Of a DNA stretch of 64,000 nucleotides, positions 37,425 to 45,669 are shown in pieces; the first letter of the stretch is position 1; the number at the start of each line of letters is the position of its first letter. The position numbers were made by a program, and so were the translations under genes. The stretch covers positions 216,105-280,104 of the forward strand of contig NZ_WITC01000036.1 of assembly GCF_009601505.1 (NCBI RefSeq), written 5' to 3'. The stretch is from Sinorhizobium terangae. GTDB taxonomy: Bacteria > Pseudomonadota > Alphaproteobacteria > Rhizobiales > Rhizobiaceae. A model generated the notes under the pieces. It did no database searches. It was not told the origin of the DNA and saw only the letters and a list, made by a program, of their open reading frames with translations.

Positions 37425-37528
37425 TGCATGTCGCTCAAAAGTGTGCAGCGGTTTTGGGCCAACGACATGCATGAAAACAAAGACCTAAAGCGCGTCGCTT
37501 GAGGCCGTTTGAACGCGACGCGCTTTAG
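37425..37528. repeat. Mosaic palindromic intergenic repeat (RIME-like)
   Basis: Two inverted repeats in series. The first has arms TGCATGTCG (37425-37433) and CGACATGCA (37463-37471) around AAAAGTGTGCAGCGGTTTTG. The second has arms CTAAAGCGCGTCGC (37485-37498) and GCGACGCGCTTTAG (37515-37528). I recognise both as very frequent between genes in Sinorhizobium and relatives (RIME type mosaic). It lies between convergent genes and probably serves as a two-way transcription end. Confidence 0.75.
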
Positions 37529-37567
37529 CACCGATGCTCTCGTGTCGGAGAGCCACCGTTCAACTCG

Positions 37568-38311
37568 TCAGCTGATGTAACCGAGGCGTATCGCCTTGGC
37601 GATCGCCTGGATGCGATTGACGGAGTCGAGCTTCGTCGTTGCCGCCCCGAGATAGGCGTTCACCGTGTGCACGGAGAGACCCATCTTCTCGGCAATTTCC
37701 TCGCTGATGTGCCCGTCGCCGGCCATCTGCAGACAGGCGATCTCCCGGTCGCTGAGCGCTTCCGCCTGAAACAGCCGCCTTTCGTCTGCCGCGAGCATAT
37801 CTGTCATGATGTGGCAGCTCTGCGCGTGCAGTTCGACGACCTGCTCGCTGGACGCGTCGATATAGCTGCTGGTAAAGACGACATAGCCGTTGCCCTGGGC
37901 GCCGAGCCGGACCGGAAAGGCGATTCCCGAATAGGCGAGTTTTCGTCCCGCCAGCCGCTGCGCGAACGGGCGGAAATCGGCGGCTTCGGCGGCCTGGTGC
38001 TCACCGAGGCCATCCCACAGGACCGGCAGCAGGGACCGGTCGAGATGTGCGAGCAGTTCCTCACCATAGATGCCAATGAGATCGCGCGCGTTCGCCTCGC
38101 ACGCAGTGCCCCAATTGTGAAGAACGCAGGTCAACTTGCGCGCCGCAGGCGTGCCTCTGCCGTTGACGCGCAGGACCGCGAAATTCTTCGCATTGATTTG
38201 CCGCTGCATCGCCTGCAGCCGTGTCACCAGGGTGGCCGCACGCGCAGCTCGCCCATTCCTGCCCAGTCGGCCATCATCCTCGGGGCGACCGCCTGTGACG
38301 AAATGAACCAT
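37568..38311 (-). CDS. visR: LuxR-type motility regulator VisR
   Basis: 247 residues from the ATG at 38311, chosen for the GGGAGG site just upstream. N-terminal ligand-type domain (about 15-170) and C-terminal LuxR helix-turn-helix (LSDREIACLQMAGDGHISEE, AEKMGLSVHTVNAYLGAATT). VisN and VisR act as a heteromer at the top of the S. meliloti motility cascade, activating rem. The gene follows visN with an 11-bp gap. Confidence 0.93.
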   Translation of the reverse strand: MVHFVTGGRPEDDGRLGRNGRAARAATLVTRLQAMQRQINAKNFAVLRVNGRGTPAARKLTCVLHNWGTACEANARDLIGIYGEELLAHLDRSLLPVLWDGLGEHQAAEAADFRPFAQRLAGRKLAYSGIAFPVRLGAQGNGYVVFTSSYIDASSEQVVELHAQSCHIMTDMLAADERRLFQAEALSDREIACLQMAGDGHISEEIAEKMGLSVHTVNAYLGAATTKLDSVNRIQAIAKAIRLGYIS

Positions 38312-38322
38312 CGGTGCCTCCC

Positions 38323-39060
38323 CTAAACCAGATTGTTGCGAACGGCGTGGGCGATCGCTTCCGACCTCGTTCGCGTCGCAGTCTTTCGCATCACGCTGGT
38401 GATGTAGTTGTTGATGGTGTTGCGCGATATCCCGAGGATGACGGCGATCTCCTCGCTTGTTTTGCCTTCGGCGATCCAGAACAGGCATTCGATTTCGCGC
38501 TCGGTCAGTTCGCATTCGCGCTCATGCCGCGCATCGACGCTGGTCTTGAGGCTTGCGACATAGGCGGCAAGCAGCGCGATATCGCGCAGTCCCTCCTGCG
38601 ACAGGATGACGTCCGCGGGGAACAGGAGCATCAGCGAGAAGCGAGCGCGTCCGACATTGAAAACAATGGCGCAATATTCCCGGCTGACCCCGCGAGGCAG
38701 GTCTATGTCGTCCGGCATCGTGTGAAAACACGGCTGCAGGACCGCGAGGCACTTCTCCAGTTCGGTCGTCTTGGCGTTGAGGCCGACGACGATTCCGGCC
38801 AGCCGCCGCACGACATCGAACGGCCAATCGGAGCAGACGACGCTATCAAGCCCGCCGTCCTGCGAAAGCTCGTGGCGCGCGAGCAGATAGTGGGTGGCAC
38901 CAACGTAATCGGTCAGCGCCGTAAGTGCGTTTGCGAAACCACCACGTTCGGCGGTTTCAGCGAGTCGCCGGATCAATTGTTCCCTTGAAATTTCCCGACC
39001 GCTTCGATGCGGCGCCGCCGTCTGCAAAGGCCAGACGGCCCCTGCCTGCGAAATGTCCAT
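38323..39060 (-). CDS. visN: LuxR-type motility regulator VisN
   Basis: 245 residues. N-terminal domain of the autoinducer-binding kind and C-terminal LuxR helix-turn-helix (LTEREIECLFWIAEGKTSEE, AVILGISRNTINNYITSVMR). Partner of VisR; the two are co-transcribed. Located between the motA-flhB operon and fliF, the same position as in S. meliloti. Confidence 0.93.
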   Translation of the reverse strand: MDISQAGAVWPLQTAAPHRSGREISREQLIRRLAETAERGGFANALTALTDYVGATHYLLARHELSQDGGLDSVVCSDWPFDVVRRLAGIVVGLNAKTTELEKCLAVLQPCFHTMPDDIDLPRGVSREYCAIVFNVGRARFSLMLLFPADVILSQEGLRDIALLAAYVASLKTSVDARHERECELTEREIECLFWIAEGKTSEEIAVILGISRNTINNYITSVMRKTATRTRSEAIAHAVRNNLV

Positions 39061-39862
39061 AACTTCAGCCCCCGTGCCGAGTTCGACGCCCTGGACATGC
39101 GCTCGTTATCGCCGCCGACAGCCCGGTCGGAACCGATATTCACCGCCATCCGCAAATCAGGACGCGAATCAGTTCCTAAACTGTACATCGCGTCCGCGGA
39201 AAAACCACTGGCGCGATCCGGGCGGTTACTTCAAGAGTGACCGATGAAAGGCCTTGCATCTCCCTGCCTAGCGACTGATCAAGCGAAAACCGCGCGGAAC
39301 AGCGTGAACAGATATACCACATTGATATTCCATATTTTTTCATGCAATTTTGATGCCACGAAAGTTGAGGAAGGTGCCTCCGATCCAAGACACGCGCGCG
39401 ATTTCGTGCTGCCCGCAAGCCTGCTTTTTCGCCCAAACGCTCCCAACGAAATAAAGGCAGAATTTACTTTACCTCAGCGCCTGTTGCCGAAATGCATCGG
39501 TTCCGGAGCAGTCTGACGCGGTGAACGCCATGAATAGAACCGCACCAATGTCACGTTATATTTGGATTCGTCGAAACTATATTAGATGAAAACTAAGCAT
39601 TGGACACAGCGCCCATCAGTAGATGCGCCGCCGGTCGGGGCGCCAACCGCGGCTCAGAATCTATAAAGGTTGCGATATTGTTAATTTTCATGCCGGCCGA
39701 CTCGCCGGAGACTCCGTGGGCGGCAGCGGATTCTTGATGCCGATTCCCTTTTCAGTCACCAATACACGCCGGACTCAGCCAATATTTCGACCGGCGCCAA
39801 AATCGGCGTTCGGGATCTCTGGCGGGGCCACACGAGACGGAACTGATGCGACGGCAAAAAAA
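39061..39862. other. Long intergenic region upstream of visN with AT-rich segments
   Basis: About 800 bp with no convincing gene. The longest plus-strand frames (for example 39244-39516) have no ribosome site or family features. AT-rich stretches near 39300-39360 and 39530-39690 stand out from the GC-rich surroundings. It must contain the visNR promoter, since visNR have no other upstream space; no class II- or III-type box was found here. Confidence 0.4.
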
Positions 39863-39882
39863 TCCCGCCACTTTTGGCGGGA
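39863..39882 (-). terminator. Intrinsic terminator of fliF
   Basis: Perfect stem TCCCGCCA / TGGCGGGA with a CTTT loop. On the minus strand, after the fliF stop, it is followed by seven Ts (TTTTTTTGCC). It lies about 40 bp beyond fliF and is the clearest rho-independent terminator in the window. Confidence 0.88.
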
Positions 39883-39919
39883 CTTTTCTGCGAAATGCCG
39901 TTTGCCTTGCGAACGTTCG

Positions 39920-41593
39920 TCAGGCGGCGCGGTCGAGGGCCCATTTGCGCAGGATCTTCGCTGCGCGTTCCTCGCTGATTTCCACCATGCGGGCAAGCCG
40001 CCGTTCCGGTCCCTCCTTGACCCGGCGGTTGAAGTTGCCCTCCTCGCCGAGGTTGAGCAGGTCGTCGGTGCTGTCGAAGCCGAAGTCCGCGCCGAAGCCT
40101 TCCATGAGCGCACCCCCGGCACCGGCACCGACCGGCGAGAAGTCGGGCAGTTCGAGACCGGCCGCCTCGCCTTCGAGTTGGCCTGCCTTGCCGCCGAAGC
40201 CCATCTGGCGGGCGAGCGGCCGCATGCCCATCCAGACAACCAGGAAGGCGACCGCAACGAAGGCAAGCGAGTTGATGATGCCGCCGAGATTGCGCGTCAG
40301 CATTTCCATGACGCCCGGGCCCGCAACCGGCTGGTCCAGCAATTGCGTCTCGACGAAATCCATCGCGTTCAGCGTGACGACGTCGCCGCGGTTTGCGTCG
40401 ACGCCAGCGGCCGAGGAGACGATCTTCTGCATTTCCTGGAGATAGGCGTCGATCTTCGCCTGGTCTGCCGGTTCCCCCACCATTGCCGCGAGGCGGCCGC
40501 GATTGACGACAACGGCGATCGACAGCCGCTCGATCGAATAGCTGCTCTTTACGGTGGCGATCGTCTTGCTGTTGATCTCGTAGTTGGTTTGCTCTTCCTT
40601 CTTTGCCGCCTCGTCACTGGACTGGGGACCGGCGCCACCGCGCGGTGCGGCCTGGGGCACGTTCTGCTGCACGGTTGCGGCATTGTCCGGCTGCTGCTGG
40701 CTGGACTTCTGCTCTTCCTTGGTCACGCGGGTCGAGCGCTCGACACGCGACTCGGGGTCAAAGACGGTTTCCTGGATCTGCTGCGCATCGGTGTTGAGCG
40801 TCGCCGTTACGCTTGTGCGGAAATTGTCCATGCCGAGGAATGGCGCGAGCGCATTGTCAATCTTCTTTTCGAGGTCAGTCTGGACATTCTGGACGACGCC
40901 GAGCGACTGGTTGAGCGCGCTGTTTGCCGGATCGTCGCCGGAGGCGAGAAGCTGTCCGGTCGAGTCGAGGATGGTGACGTCGTCGACATCGAGCCCCGGC
41001 ACGGAGGATGCGACGAGATGACGGATCGAGGCGGCGGCATTGCGGCCAACCGTTGCGCTCGCGCGAATCATGACAGACGCCGTCGGCGTCTGGTCGGCCT
41101 TGCGGAAGCTCCCGCGCTCCGGCATCACGATGTGCACGCGTGCGGCGGCGATGCCGGAAATTTGCTGGATGGTGCGGGCAATTTCGCCCTCAAGCGCACG
41201 AACGCGCGTCACTTCCTGCATGAAGGAGGTGAGACCCAGCGATCCGACATTGTCGAAGAGTTCGTAACCGGCATTGGCGCTGCTGGGCAGACCCCGTTCG
41301 GCAAGCAACAGGCGGGCCTTGCCGGTCATGCCGACCGGAACCTGGATGCTACCGCCATCCGACCCGACATCGAAATCGATGTTCGCCTCGGCAAGCGCAA
41401 TGCTGATCTGGGTCACATCGCTGCGCTCAAGGCCGACATAGAGCGTTTCATAGGAAGGTCTGTTGACGTAGATGCCCGCTGCAAGGACGAAGCCGACCGC
41501 AACGATACCGGCCACGGCGAGCGCGATCAGTTTGCTTTGCCCCAGACTGCCGAGGTTTTTCGTGAACGTCGAGAATTGATCGAACAGATTCAT
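39920..41593 (-). CDS. fliF: MS-ring protein FliF
   Basis: 557 residues, normal length. Membrane helices near residues 20-45 (LIALAVAGIVAVGFVLAAGI) and about 430-455 (IINSLAFVAVAFLVVWMGMR) bracket the periplasmic ring domain, which contains SLGLTSFMQEVTRVRALEGEIARTIQ and ARVHIVMPERGSF. The C-terminal tail binds FliG. Monocistronic: terminator behind, class II-type box and 247-bp gap in front, separate from the che operon. Confidence 0.96.
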   Translation of the reverse strand: MNLFDQFSTFTKNLGSLGQSKLIALAVAGIVAVGFVLAAGIYVNRPSYETLYVGLERSDVTQISIALAEANIDFDVGSDGGSIQVPVGMTGKARLLLAERGLPSSANAGYELFDNVGSLGLTSFMQEVTRVRALEGEIARTIQQISGIAAARVHIVMPERGSFRKADQTPTASVMIRASATVGRNAAASIRHLVASSVPGLDVDDVTILDSTGQLLASGDDPANSALNQSLGVVQNVQTDLEKKIDNALAPFLGMDNFRTSVTATLNTDAQQIQETVFDPESRVERSTRVTKEEQKSSQQQPDNAATVQQNVPQAAPRGGAGPQSSDEAAKKEEQTNYEINSKTIATVKSSYSIERLSIAVVVNRGRLAAMVGEPADQAKIDAYLQEMQKIVSSAAGVDANRGDVVTLNAMDFVETQLLDQPVAGPGVMEMLTRNLGGIINSLAFVAVAFLVVWMGMRPLARQMGFGGKAGQLEGEAAGLELPDFSPVGAGAGGALMEGFGADFGFDSTDDLLNLGEEGNFNRRVKEGPERRLARMVEISEERAAKILRKWALDRAA

Positions 41594-41737
41594 TCTGTTT
41601 CCGCACCCAGTATCGCAAGAGGCCAGCCGGTCATCCGGCCTACGCCTTGCGCAGATCCAACATTCGGGTTCGCTGGGTATCGGCTTGCGCTCAGCCGATG
41701 TCCAATACGCGCGAATCTACCAGCCCCGGATGCGAAG

Positions 41738-41766
41738 CTAGGTGGCGAAACTTGCGCGAACTTGGT
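41738..41766 (-). promoter_or_regulatory. Class II-type flagellar box upstream of fliF
   Basis: CTTGCGCGAACTTGGT at 41751-41766 and CTAG at 41738-41741, 13-base offset. Distance from CTAG to the fliF ATG is about 145 bp. FtcR of Brucella is known to bind upstream of fliF, so this is the copy best placed for a test of Rem binding. Confidence 0.65.
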
Positions 41767-41787
41767 CAGACCGCATTGCGTCGGCTA

Positions 41788-41807
41788 AAACAACCTCGTG
41801 GTTGTTT
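41788..41807 (-). terminator. Terminator of the chemotaxis operon
   Basis: Stem AAACAACC / GGTTGTTT with a TCGT loop; the minus-strand tail reads TTTTAGCC. It is 34 bp beyond the cheT stop and just upstream of the fliF box, so it insulates fliF from che transcription. Confidence 0.7.
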
Positions 41808-41840
41808 CTCAGGCATGTAGCGGAAACTGTCGGCTACGGA

Positions 41841-42233
41841 TCAGAATGCCTCGAAGTCGCCGGAGGCTTTGTTCAACGGCTGAGAATGGCCATGGCGCAG
41901 CATGCCATTACTCAACGCCTTCTTCATATCGGCAAGCTTGATTAGGTTGACCGCAGTCGTAACGTCGACGAGCCAGGTGTCGGGGATGGATGCCGTGATC
42001 GTGTCGATAAACTCGGCCAGACCGCGCGTCTTCTGGACGGCGAGATCGATGCCCTGGAGCACCATCATCTGTTCGGACTCATCCGCTGCGGCCAAGCCGC
42101 GATCGCCGTAGAGCTGCGGCTCGATGCGCTCGATGAGATAGGCGACGTCATGGAGCTCGGTGACGATGCGCATCAAAACACCGGGCAAGGATTCTTCGGC
42201 GTGAGGCGTATGGCTCTGATAGTCGATCTGCAT
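41841..42233 (-). CDS. cheT: Chemotaxis protein CheT
   Basis: 130 residues, the last gene of the che operon, in the place of S. meliloti cheT. Two DXXXQ sequences are visible, D51-Q55 (DESEQ) and D63-Q67 (DLAVQ), the second in a helix-like context. DXXXQ is the catalytic motif of the CheZ phosphatase, and CheT of S. meliloti has been linked to signal termination and to CheR. Membrane segments and signal peptide are absent. 66 bp separate it from cheD. Confidence 0.85.
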   Translation of the reverse strand: MQIDYQSHTPHAEESLPGVLMRIVTELHDVAYLIERIEPQLYGDRGLAAADESEQMMVLQGIDLAVQKTRGLAEFIDTITASIPDTWLVDVTTAVNLIKLADMKKALSNGMLRHGHSQPLNKASGDFEAF

Positions 42234-42299
42234 GGTCTGATCTCACGTCGTCTGCGAATTCGGAAATTGCGTTTCCTGCCGGCTCATGGGTGAGCACGA

Positions 42300-42848
42300 T
42301 CAGAAAAATTCGATCGAGCTTTCCACCGGTTTCGGCACGGGCATGGGCCGCTGATCCAACTGGATTGCCCGCTGGGCCTCGACGCCTGTCAAGGCATATT
42401 GGCGGGCACGACCCGAGGACGGCCAATATTCCAGCTTGCGGCCGTGCTCCCCGCCCGTGCTCTCACCGACGATGCGGATGCCTTCGTCCAGAAGAAACTG
42501 CCGCGCAAAGGCGGCATTCTGCTCACCGACATTCGAGAACCTTGCGATCGTCTTGGCGCCGCCGAAGATCTTGGCTTCCAATCGGTCGCGGCGCGCTCCC
42601 TGCTTCAGCAGACCGTTGATCAGCAGTTCCATCAGGTGCACGCCATAGCGCGTGGCATCGCCGCCGGTTGTCGCGGAGCCGGGCAACAGGAAATGATTCA
42701 TGCCGCCGACACCGATCACGGGATCGCGCAGGCAGGCGGCCACGCAGGAGCCGAGAATGGTCGAAAGAACGATATCCGGATCGTTGACGACCTTGAACTC
42801 GCCCTGGATGACGTGCACGCGCCTTCCGGCGGCAGCTGCGGTCGTCAT
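42300..42848 (-). CDS. cheD: Chemoreceptor glutamine deamidase CheD
   Basis: 182 residues. The catalytic Cys and His are in [27 protein letters not shown] (C35 and H52), with the typical [11 protein letters not shown] segment. CheD deamidates glutamines on chemoreceptors and tunes adaptation. ATGA overlap with cheY2. Confidence 0.95.
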   Translation of the reverse strand: MTTAAAAGRRVHVIQGEFKVVNDPDIVLSTILGSCVAACLRDPVIGVGGMNHFLLPGSATTGGDATRYGVHLMELLINGLLKQGARRDRLEAKIFGGAKTIARFSNVGEQNAAFARQFLLDEGIRIVGESTGGEHGRKLEYWPSSGRARQYALTGVEAQRAIQLDQRPMPVPKPVESSIEFF

Positions 42849-43234
42849 TTCAGCGCCCCGAACACAGCCTCGATTGCAGCCTTCATCTTTTCGATCGTGA
42901 ACGGCTTGGCGAGAACATTGTTGGCGCCGAGGGCGGCTGCCTTCTGCACCAGCGCGCGATCGCCCTGCGCGGTCAGGATGATGAAGGCCGCCTTCTTCGT
43001 CGTCGGGTTCGACCGAACGGCCTGAAGCAGCCCCAGACCATCCATCTTCGGCATGTTGAAATCCGAGATAACCAGATGGTGCGGGTTCTGGGCCATGATC
43101 TTCATGCCCTGCTCCCCGTCGCCCGCTGCGGTGATCTGCTTGAAGCCGAGCTGCTGCAGGGCATCGCCCAAGAGCAGGCGGCTCGTGACCTGATCGTCGA
43201 CGATCAGAACTTTTATTTTTTCGGCGATGGACAT
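42845..43234 (-). CDS. cheY2: Chemotaxis response regulator CheY2
   Basis: 129-residue single receiver domain: acidic D13-D14, phospho-acceptor D58 in [13 protein letters not shown], threonine T88 and lysine K110 (NNVLAKPF). In S. meliloti, CheY2-P is the motor-acting regulator that slows rotation, and CheY1 drains phosphate from it. Overlaps cheB by one base and cheD by four. Confidence 0.93.
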   Translation of the reverse strand: MSIAEKIKVLIVDDQVTSRLLLGDALQQLGFKQITAAGDGEQGMKIMAQNPHHLVISDFNMPKMDGLGLLQAVRSNPTTKKAAFIILTAQGDRALVQKAAALGANNVLAKPFTIEKMKAAIEAVFGALK

Positions 43235-44292
43235 TATTCGCTTCCTTCTTTTCGGGCTGCTGCGGTCTTCAGGATCTCCTCCCCGATCGATCCGAGGGGG
43301 AGCTGCGTTTCGACAGCACCCAATTCATAGGCAACTCTCGGCATGCCGTAGACGACACAAGTCTTTTCGTTTTGTCCGAAGGTGCGTGCTCCGGCATGTC
43401 GCATCTTGAGGAGACCGGATGCGCCGTCACGGCCCATTCCGGTCAGGATGACACCAATCGCATTGCGGCCTGCGAGCTCGGCGACCGAATCGAACAGCAC
43501 ATCGACCGAGGGGCGATGGCCGTTGACAGGGGCGCGTTCGACCAGCCGGCAGCAAGGTGCGGCGGCATTGGCCACCTGAAGGTGGCGTTCGCCGCCCGGT
43601 GCCAGGTAGATCTTGCCGATCTCCAGGCGCGCGCCATCGGTCGCCTCCTGTACCGTCGGCGCGCAAAGACGATTGAGCCGCTCCGCAAAGCTCCTGGTGA
43701 AAGTGTGCGGCATATGTTGCGTGATCACCGTCGGAGGGCAATTGGCCGGGAACTTCTGCAAGACGGTAATCAGCGCTTCGACCCCGCCGGTCGATGCTCC
43801 GATGGCGATGATCTTGCGGCCGGCCCTGTATTCGGAAGCGGCATTGGCGTTTGCGGCAGCCGGCGCGGCGGCCTTGTTGCCGGTGATGATGAGTTTTCGC
43901 TGTGACCGGGCGGCCGCCTTCACCTTGTCGACGAGATCGCCAAAGGGATTCGGGTCGCCGGGATGCGGCTTGCCGACACAGTCGAAGGCACCGATTTCAA
44001 GCGCGGCGATCGACGCTTCCGCGCCCTTGTGGGTCAAGGTCGAGACCATGATGACCGGCATCGGGCGCAGGCGCATGATCTTGTCCAGGAACTCGAGCCC
44101 GTTCATGTTCGGCATCTCGATGTCGAGCGTGATGACGTCGGGATCGAGCTGCTTGATCGCCTGTCGGGCCTCGATCGCGTCGGCCGCCTGACCGACAACG
44201 GTGACGTCCGGATCCGCACTGAGCACGGCTGTGATCAGGCCGCGCATGGTGGCCGAGTCATCGACAACGAGAACGCGTGCGGGAACACTCAT
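43234..44292 (-). CDS. cheB: Chemoreceptor methylesterase CheB
   Basis: 352 residues. Receiver domain with D57 ([13 protein letters not shown]) and an effector esterase domain with the Ser in IGASTGG (S167) and His in TQHMPH (H193); the Asp lies in the C-terminal [15 protein letters not shown] region. It removes methyl groups from receptors for adaptation. The ATG at 44292 overlaps the cheR stop; the frame upstream is non-family. Confidence 0.96.
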   Translation of the reverse strand: MSVPARVLVVDDSATMRGLITAVLSADPDVTVVGQAADAIEARQAIKQLDPDVITLDIEMPNMNGLEFLDKIMRLRPMPVIMVSTLTHKGAEASIAALEIGAFDCVGKPHPGDPNPFGDLVDKVKAAARSQRKLIITGNKAAAPAAANANAASEYRAGRKIIAIGASTGGVEALITVLQKFPANCPPTVITQHMPHTFTRSFAERLNRLCAPTVQEATDGARLEIGKIYLAPGGERHLQVANAAAPCCRLVERAPVNGHRPSVDVLFDSVAELAGRNAIGVILTGMGRDGASGLLKMRHAGARTFGQNEKTCVVYGMPRVAYELGAVETQLPLGSIGEEILKTAAARKEGSE

Positions 44293-45197
44293 GCCCGAAC
44301 TCCATGAAACTTGCCCGTATGGCGATAGGTGGTGATGCCAATGTTGTCGAACTTCGACTTGGCGTCGCCCGACACCCGCTCCGAATGGCCGATATAGAGG
44401 TACCCGTTGGTGTTCAGCACATCGGCAAAGCGCGACCAGATCTTCATCTGCGTCGGCTCGTCGAAATAGATCACCACGTTGCGGCAGAAGATGACGTCGA
44501 AGGGCCCCTTTACCGGCCATTGCGCCATGAGGTTGAGTTCGTTGAAGGTAATCAGCCGCTTGACCCGATCGTCGATCTGCCATTTGACGCAGCCGCCGAC
44601 ATTGACCTCGCTGAACCATTGCTTGCGCATGGCGGGGTCGACGGTTTCCAGTGCCGTCGCGTCATAGGCACCTGCCCGGGCGAGCGCCAGGATCTTCGGA
44701 TCGATGTCCGTCGCAAGAATGCGGAAGTCGTAGTCCGCCGCGTTCGGCAGCAGCGAGAGAACCGTGAGCGCGATCGAATAGGGCTCCTGGCCATCCGAGC
44801 ACGCAGCCGACCAGATGCGAACGCGCCCGCCATTCTTCGCGCGAGCGATGAGGTCGGGCAGCACGTCCGACTTCAGATGCTCGAAGTGATGATTTTCGCG
44901 GAAGAAGCGGGTGAAGTTCGTCGTCAGATGCGAGAGCATGTCGCGCCGTGCCGCCGCGCCGGTCGGCGAGGCGACGAGCTGGCAATAGTCGCGAAAGCCC
45001 TTGAGCCCGAGATTGCGGATGTGCTTCGAAAGCCGCGAATAGACGAGCGACGCCTTGGATTCGTTGAGGTAAATGCCGGCATCCGCATAAATCATCGCAG
45101 CGATTTCGCTGAGATCGCGGCGTGTCAGCGGATACTCGCCGCTTGCAAGGCATTCGTCCGGCGACAGCTTCGGTTCGAGAATGGCCTGGGCTCTCAT
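44289..45197 (-). CDS. cheR: Chemoreceptor methyltransferase CheR
   Basis: 302 residues. N-terminal helical domain ([20 protein letters not shown]) and SAM-binding domain with [33 protein letters not shown] and [15 protein letters not shown]. Methylates glutamates on chemoreceptors. Overlaps cheW and cheB by four bases each. Confidence 0.96.
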   Translation of the reverse strand: MRAQAILEPKLSPDECLASGEYPLTRRDLSEIAAMIYADAGIYLNESKASLVYSRLSKHIRNLGLKGFRDYCQLVASPTGAAARRDMLSHLTTNFTRFFRENHHFEHLKSDVLPDLIARAKNGGRVRIWSAACSDGQEPYSIALTVLSLLPNAADYDFRILATDIDPKILALARAGAYDATALETVDPAMRKQWFSEVNVGGCVKWQIDDRVKRLITFNELNLMAQWPVKGPFDVIFCRNVVIYFDEPTQMKIWSRFADVLNTNGYLYIGHSERVSGDAKSKFDNIGITTYRHTGKFHGVRA

Positions 45198-45664
45198 GCC
45201 GCCTCCCTTTCTTCCTGGCGGGGGAAGACCGCTTCGAGTTCGATCAGGCAGATCATCCGGCCTTCGATCGCTAATACGCCTCGGGCGAAGCTCTTCTCGA
45301 ATTCCGACGAAATGTCCGGCGTCGGCTGGATCTCCTCATCCCTGACGGTCAGGATGTCGGATACGGCATCGACCAAAAGTCCGACCATTTGGCGCTTTAC
45401 CTGGGCAACGATGATCACATGCCGAACGGTCGGCTCCGCAGGCTTCATGCCGAGACGCGCTGACAGATCGACGATCGGCAACACTGCGCCGCGCAGATTG
45501 ATCACGCCGAGCACATAGGATGGCGCATGCGGCATCGGGGTCGCCGGCGTCCAGCCGCGAATTTCGCGTACTGCCATAATGTTCACGCAGAATTCCTGAT
45601 CCCCGACGCGGAAAGCGATGAGCTCCCGTCCGCCAGTCGTCAGATTTTTCGCGGCATAGGTCAT
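45194..45664 (-). CDS. cheW: Chemotaxis coupling protein CheW
   Basis: 156 residues, the SH3-like CheW fold: REIRGWTPATPMPHAPSYVL, GVINLRGAVLPIVDLSARLG, MVGLLVDAVSDILTV. It links receptors and CheA in the polar array. Five bases after cheA. Confidence 0.95.
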   Translation of the reverse strand: MTYAAKNLTTGGRELIAFRVGDQEFCVNIMAVREIRGWTPATPMPHAPSYVLGVINLRGAVLPIVDLSARLGMKPAEPTVRHVIIVAQVKRQMVGLLVDAVSDILTVRDEEIQPTPDISSEFEKSFARGVLAIEGRMICLIELEAVFPRQEEREAA

Positions 45665-45669
45665 GACTG

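Noticed and set aside
37568..38515. Longer visR beginning at 38515
   Set aside because: The extra 68 residues overlap visN, read as a mirror-type Arg/Gln-rich sequence, and the ATG at 38311 has a strong ribosome site.
39244..39516. 90-codon frame in the visN upstream region
   Set aside because: No ribosome site, no hydrophobic or domain pattern, and it crosses an AT-rich island; better explained as non-coding.
41641..41700. Two further CTTGCGC sequences near fliF
   Set aside because: The remainder (GAnnnTGkT) and the companion tetranucleotide do not match, so they are not counted as boxes.
39623..41788. 721-codon open frame on the plus strand opposite fliF
   Set aside because: Its product is of His/Arg-rich mirror composition with no domain; fliF is certain on the other strand.
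43234..44619. Longer cheB of 461 residues
   Set aside because: The extra N-terminus overlaps cheR and has no receiver-like sequence; the true domain starts with [12 protein letters not shown] at 44292.
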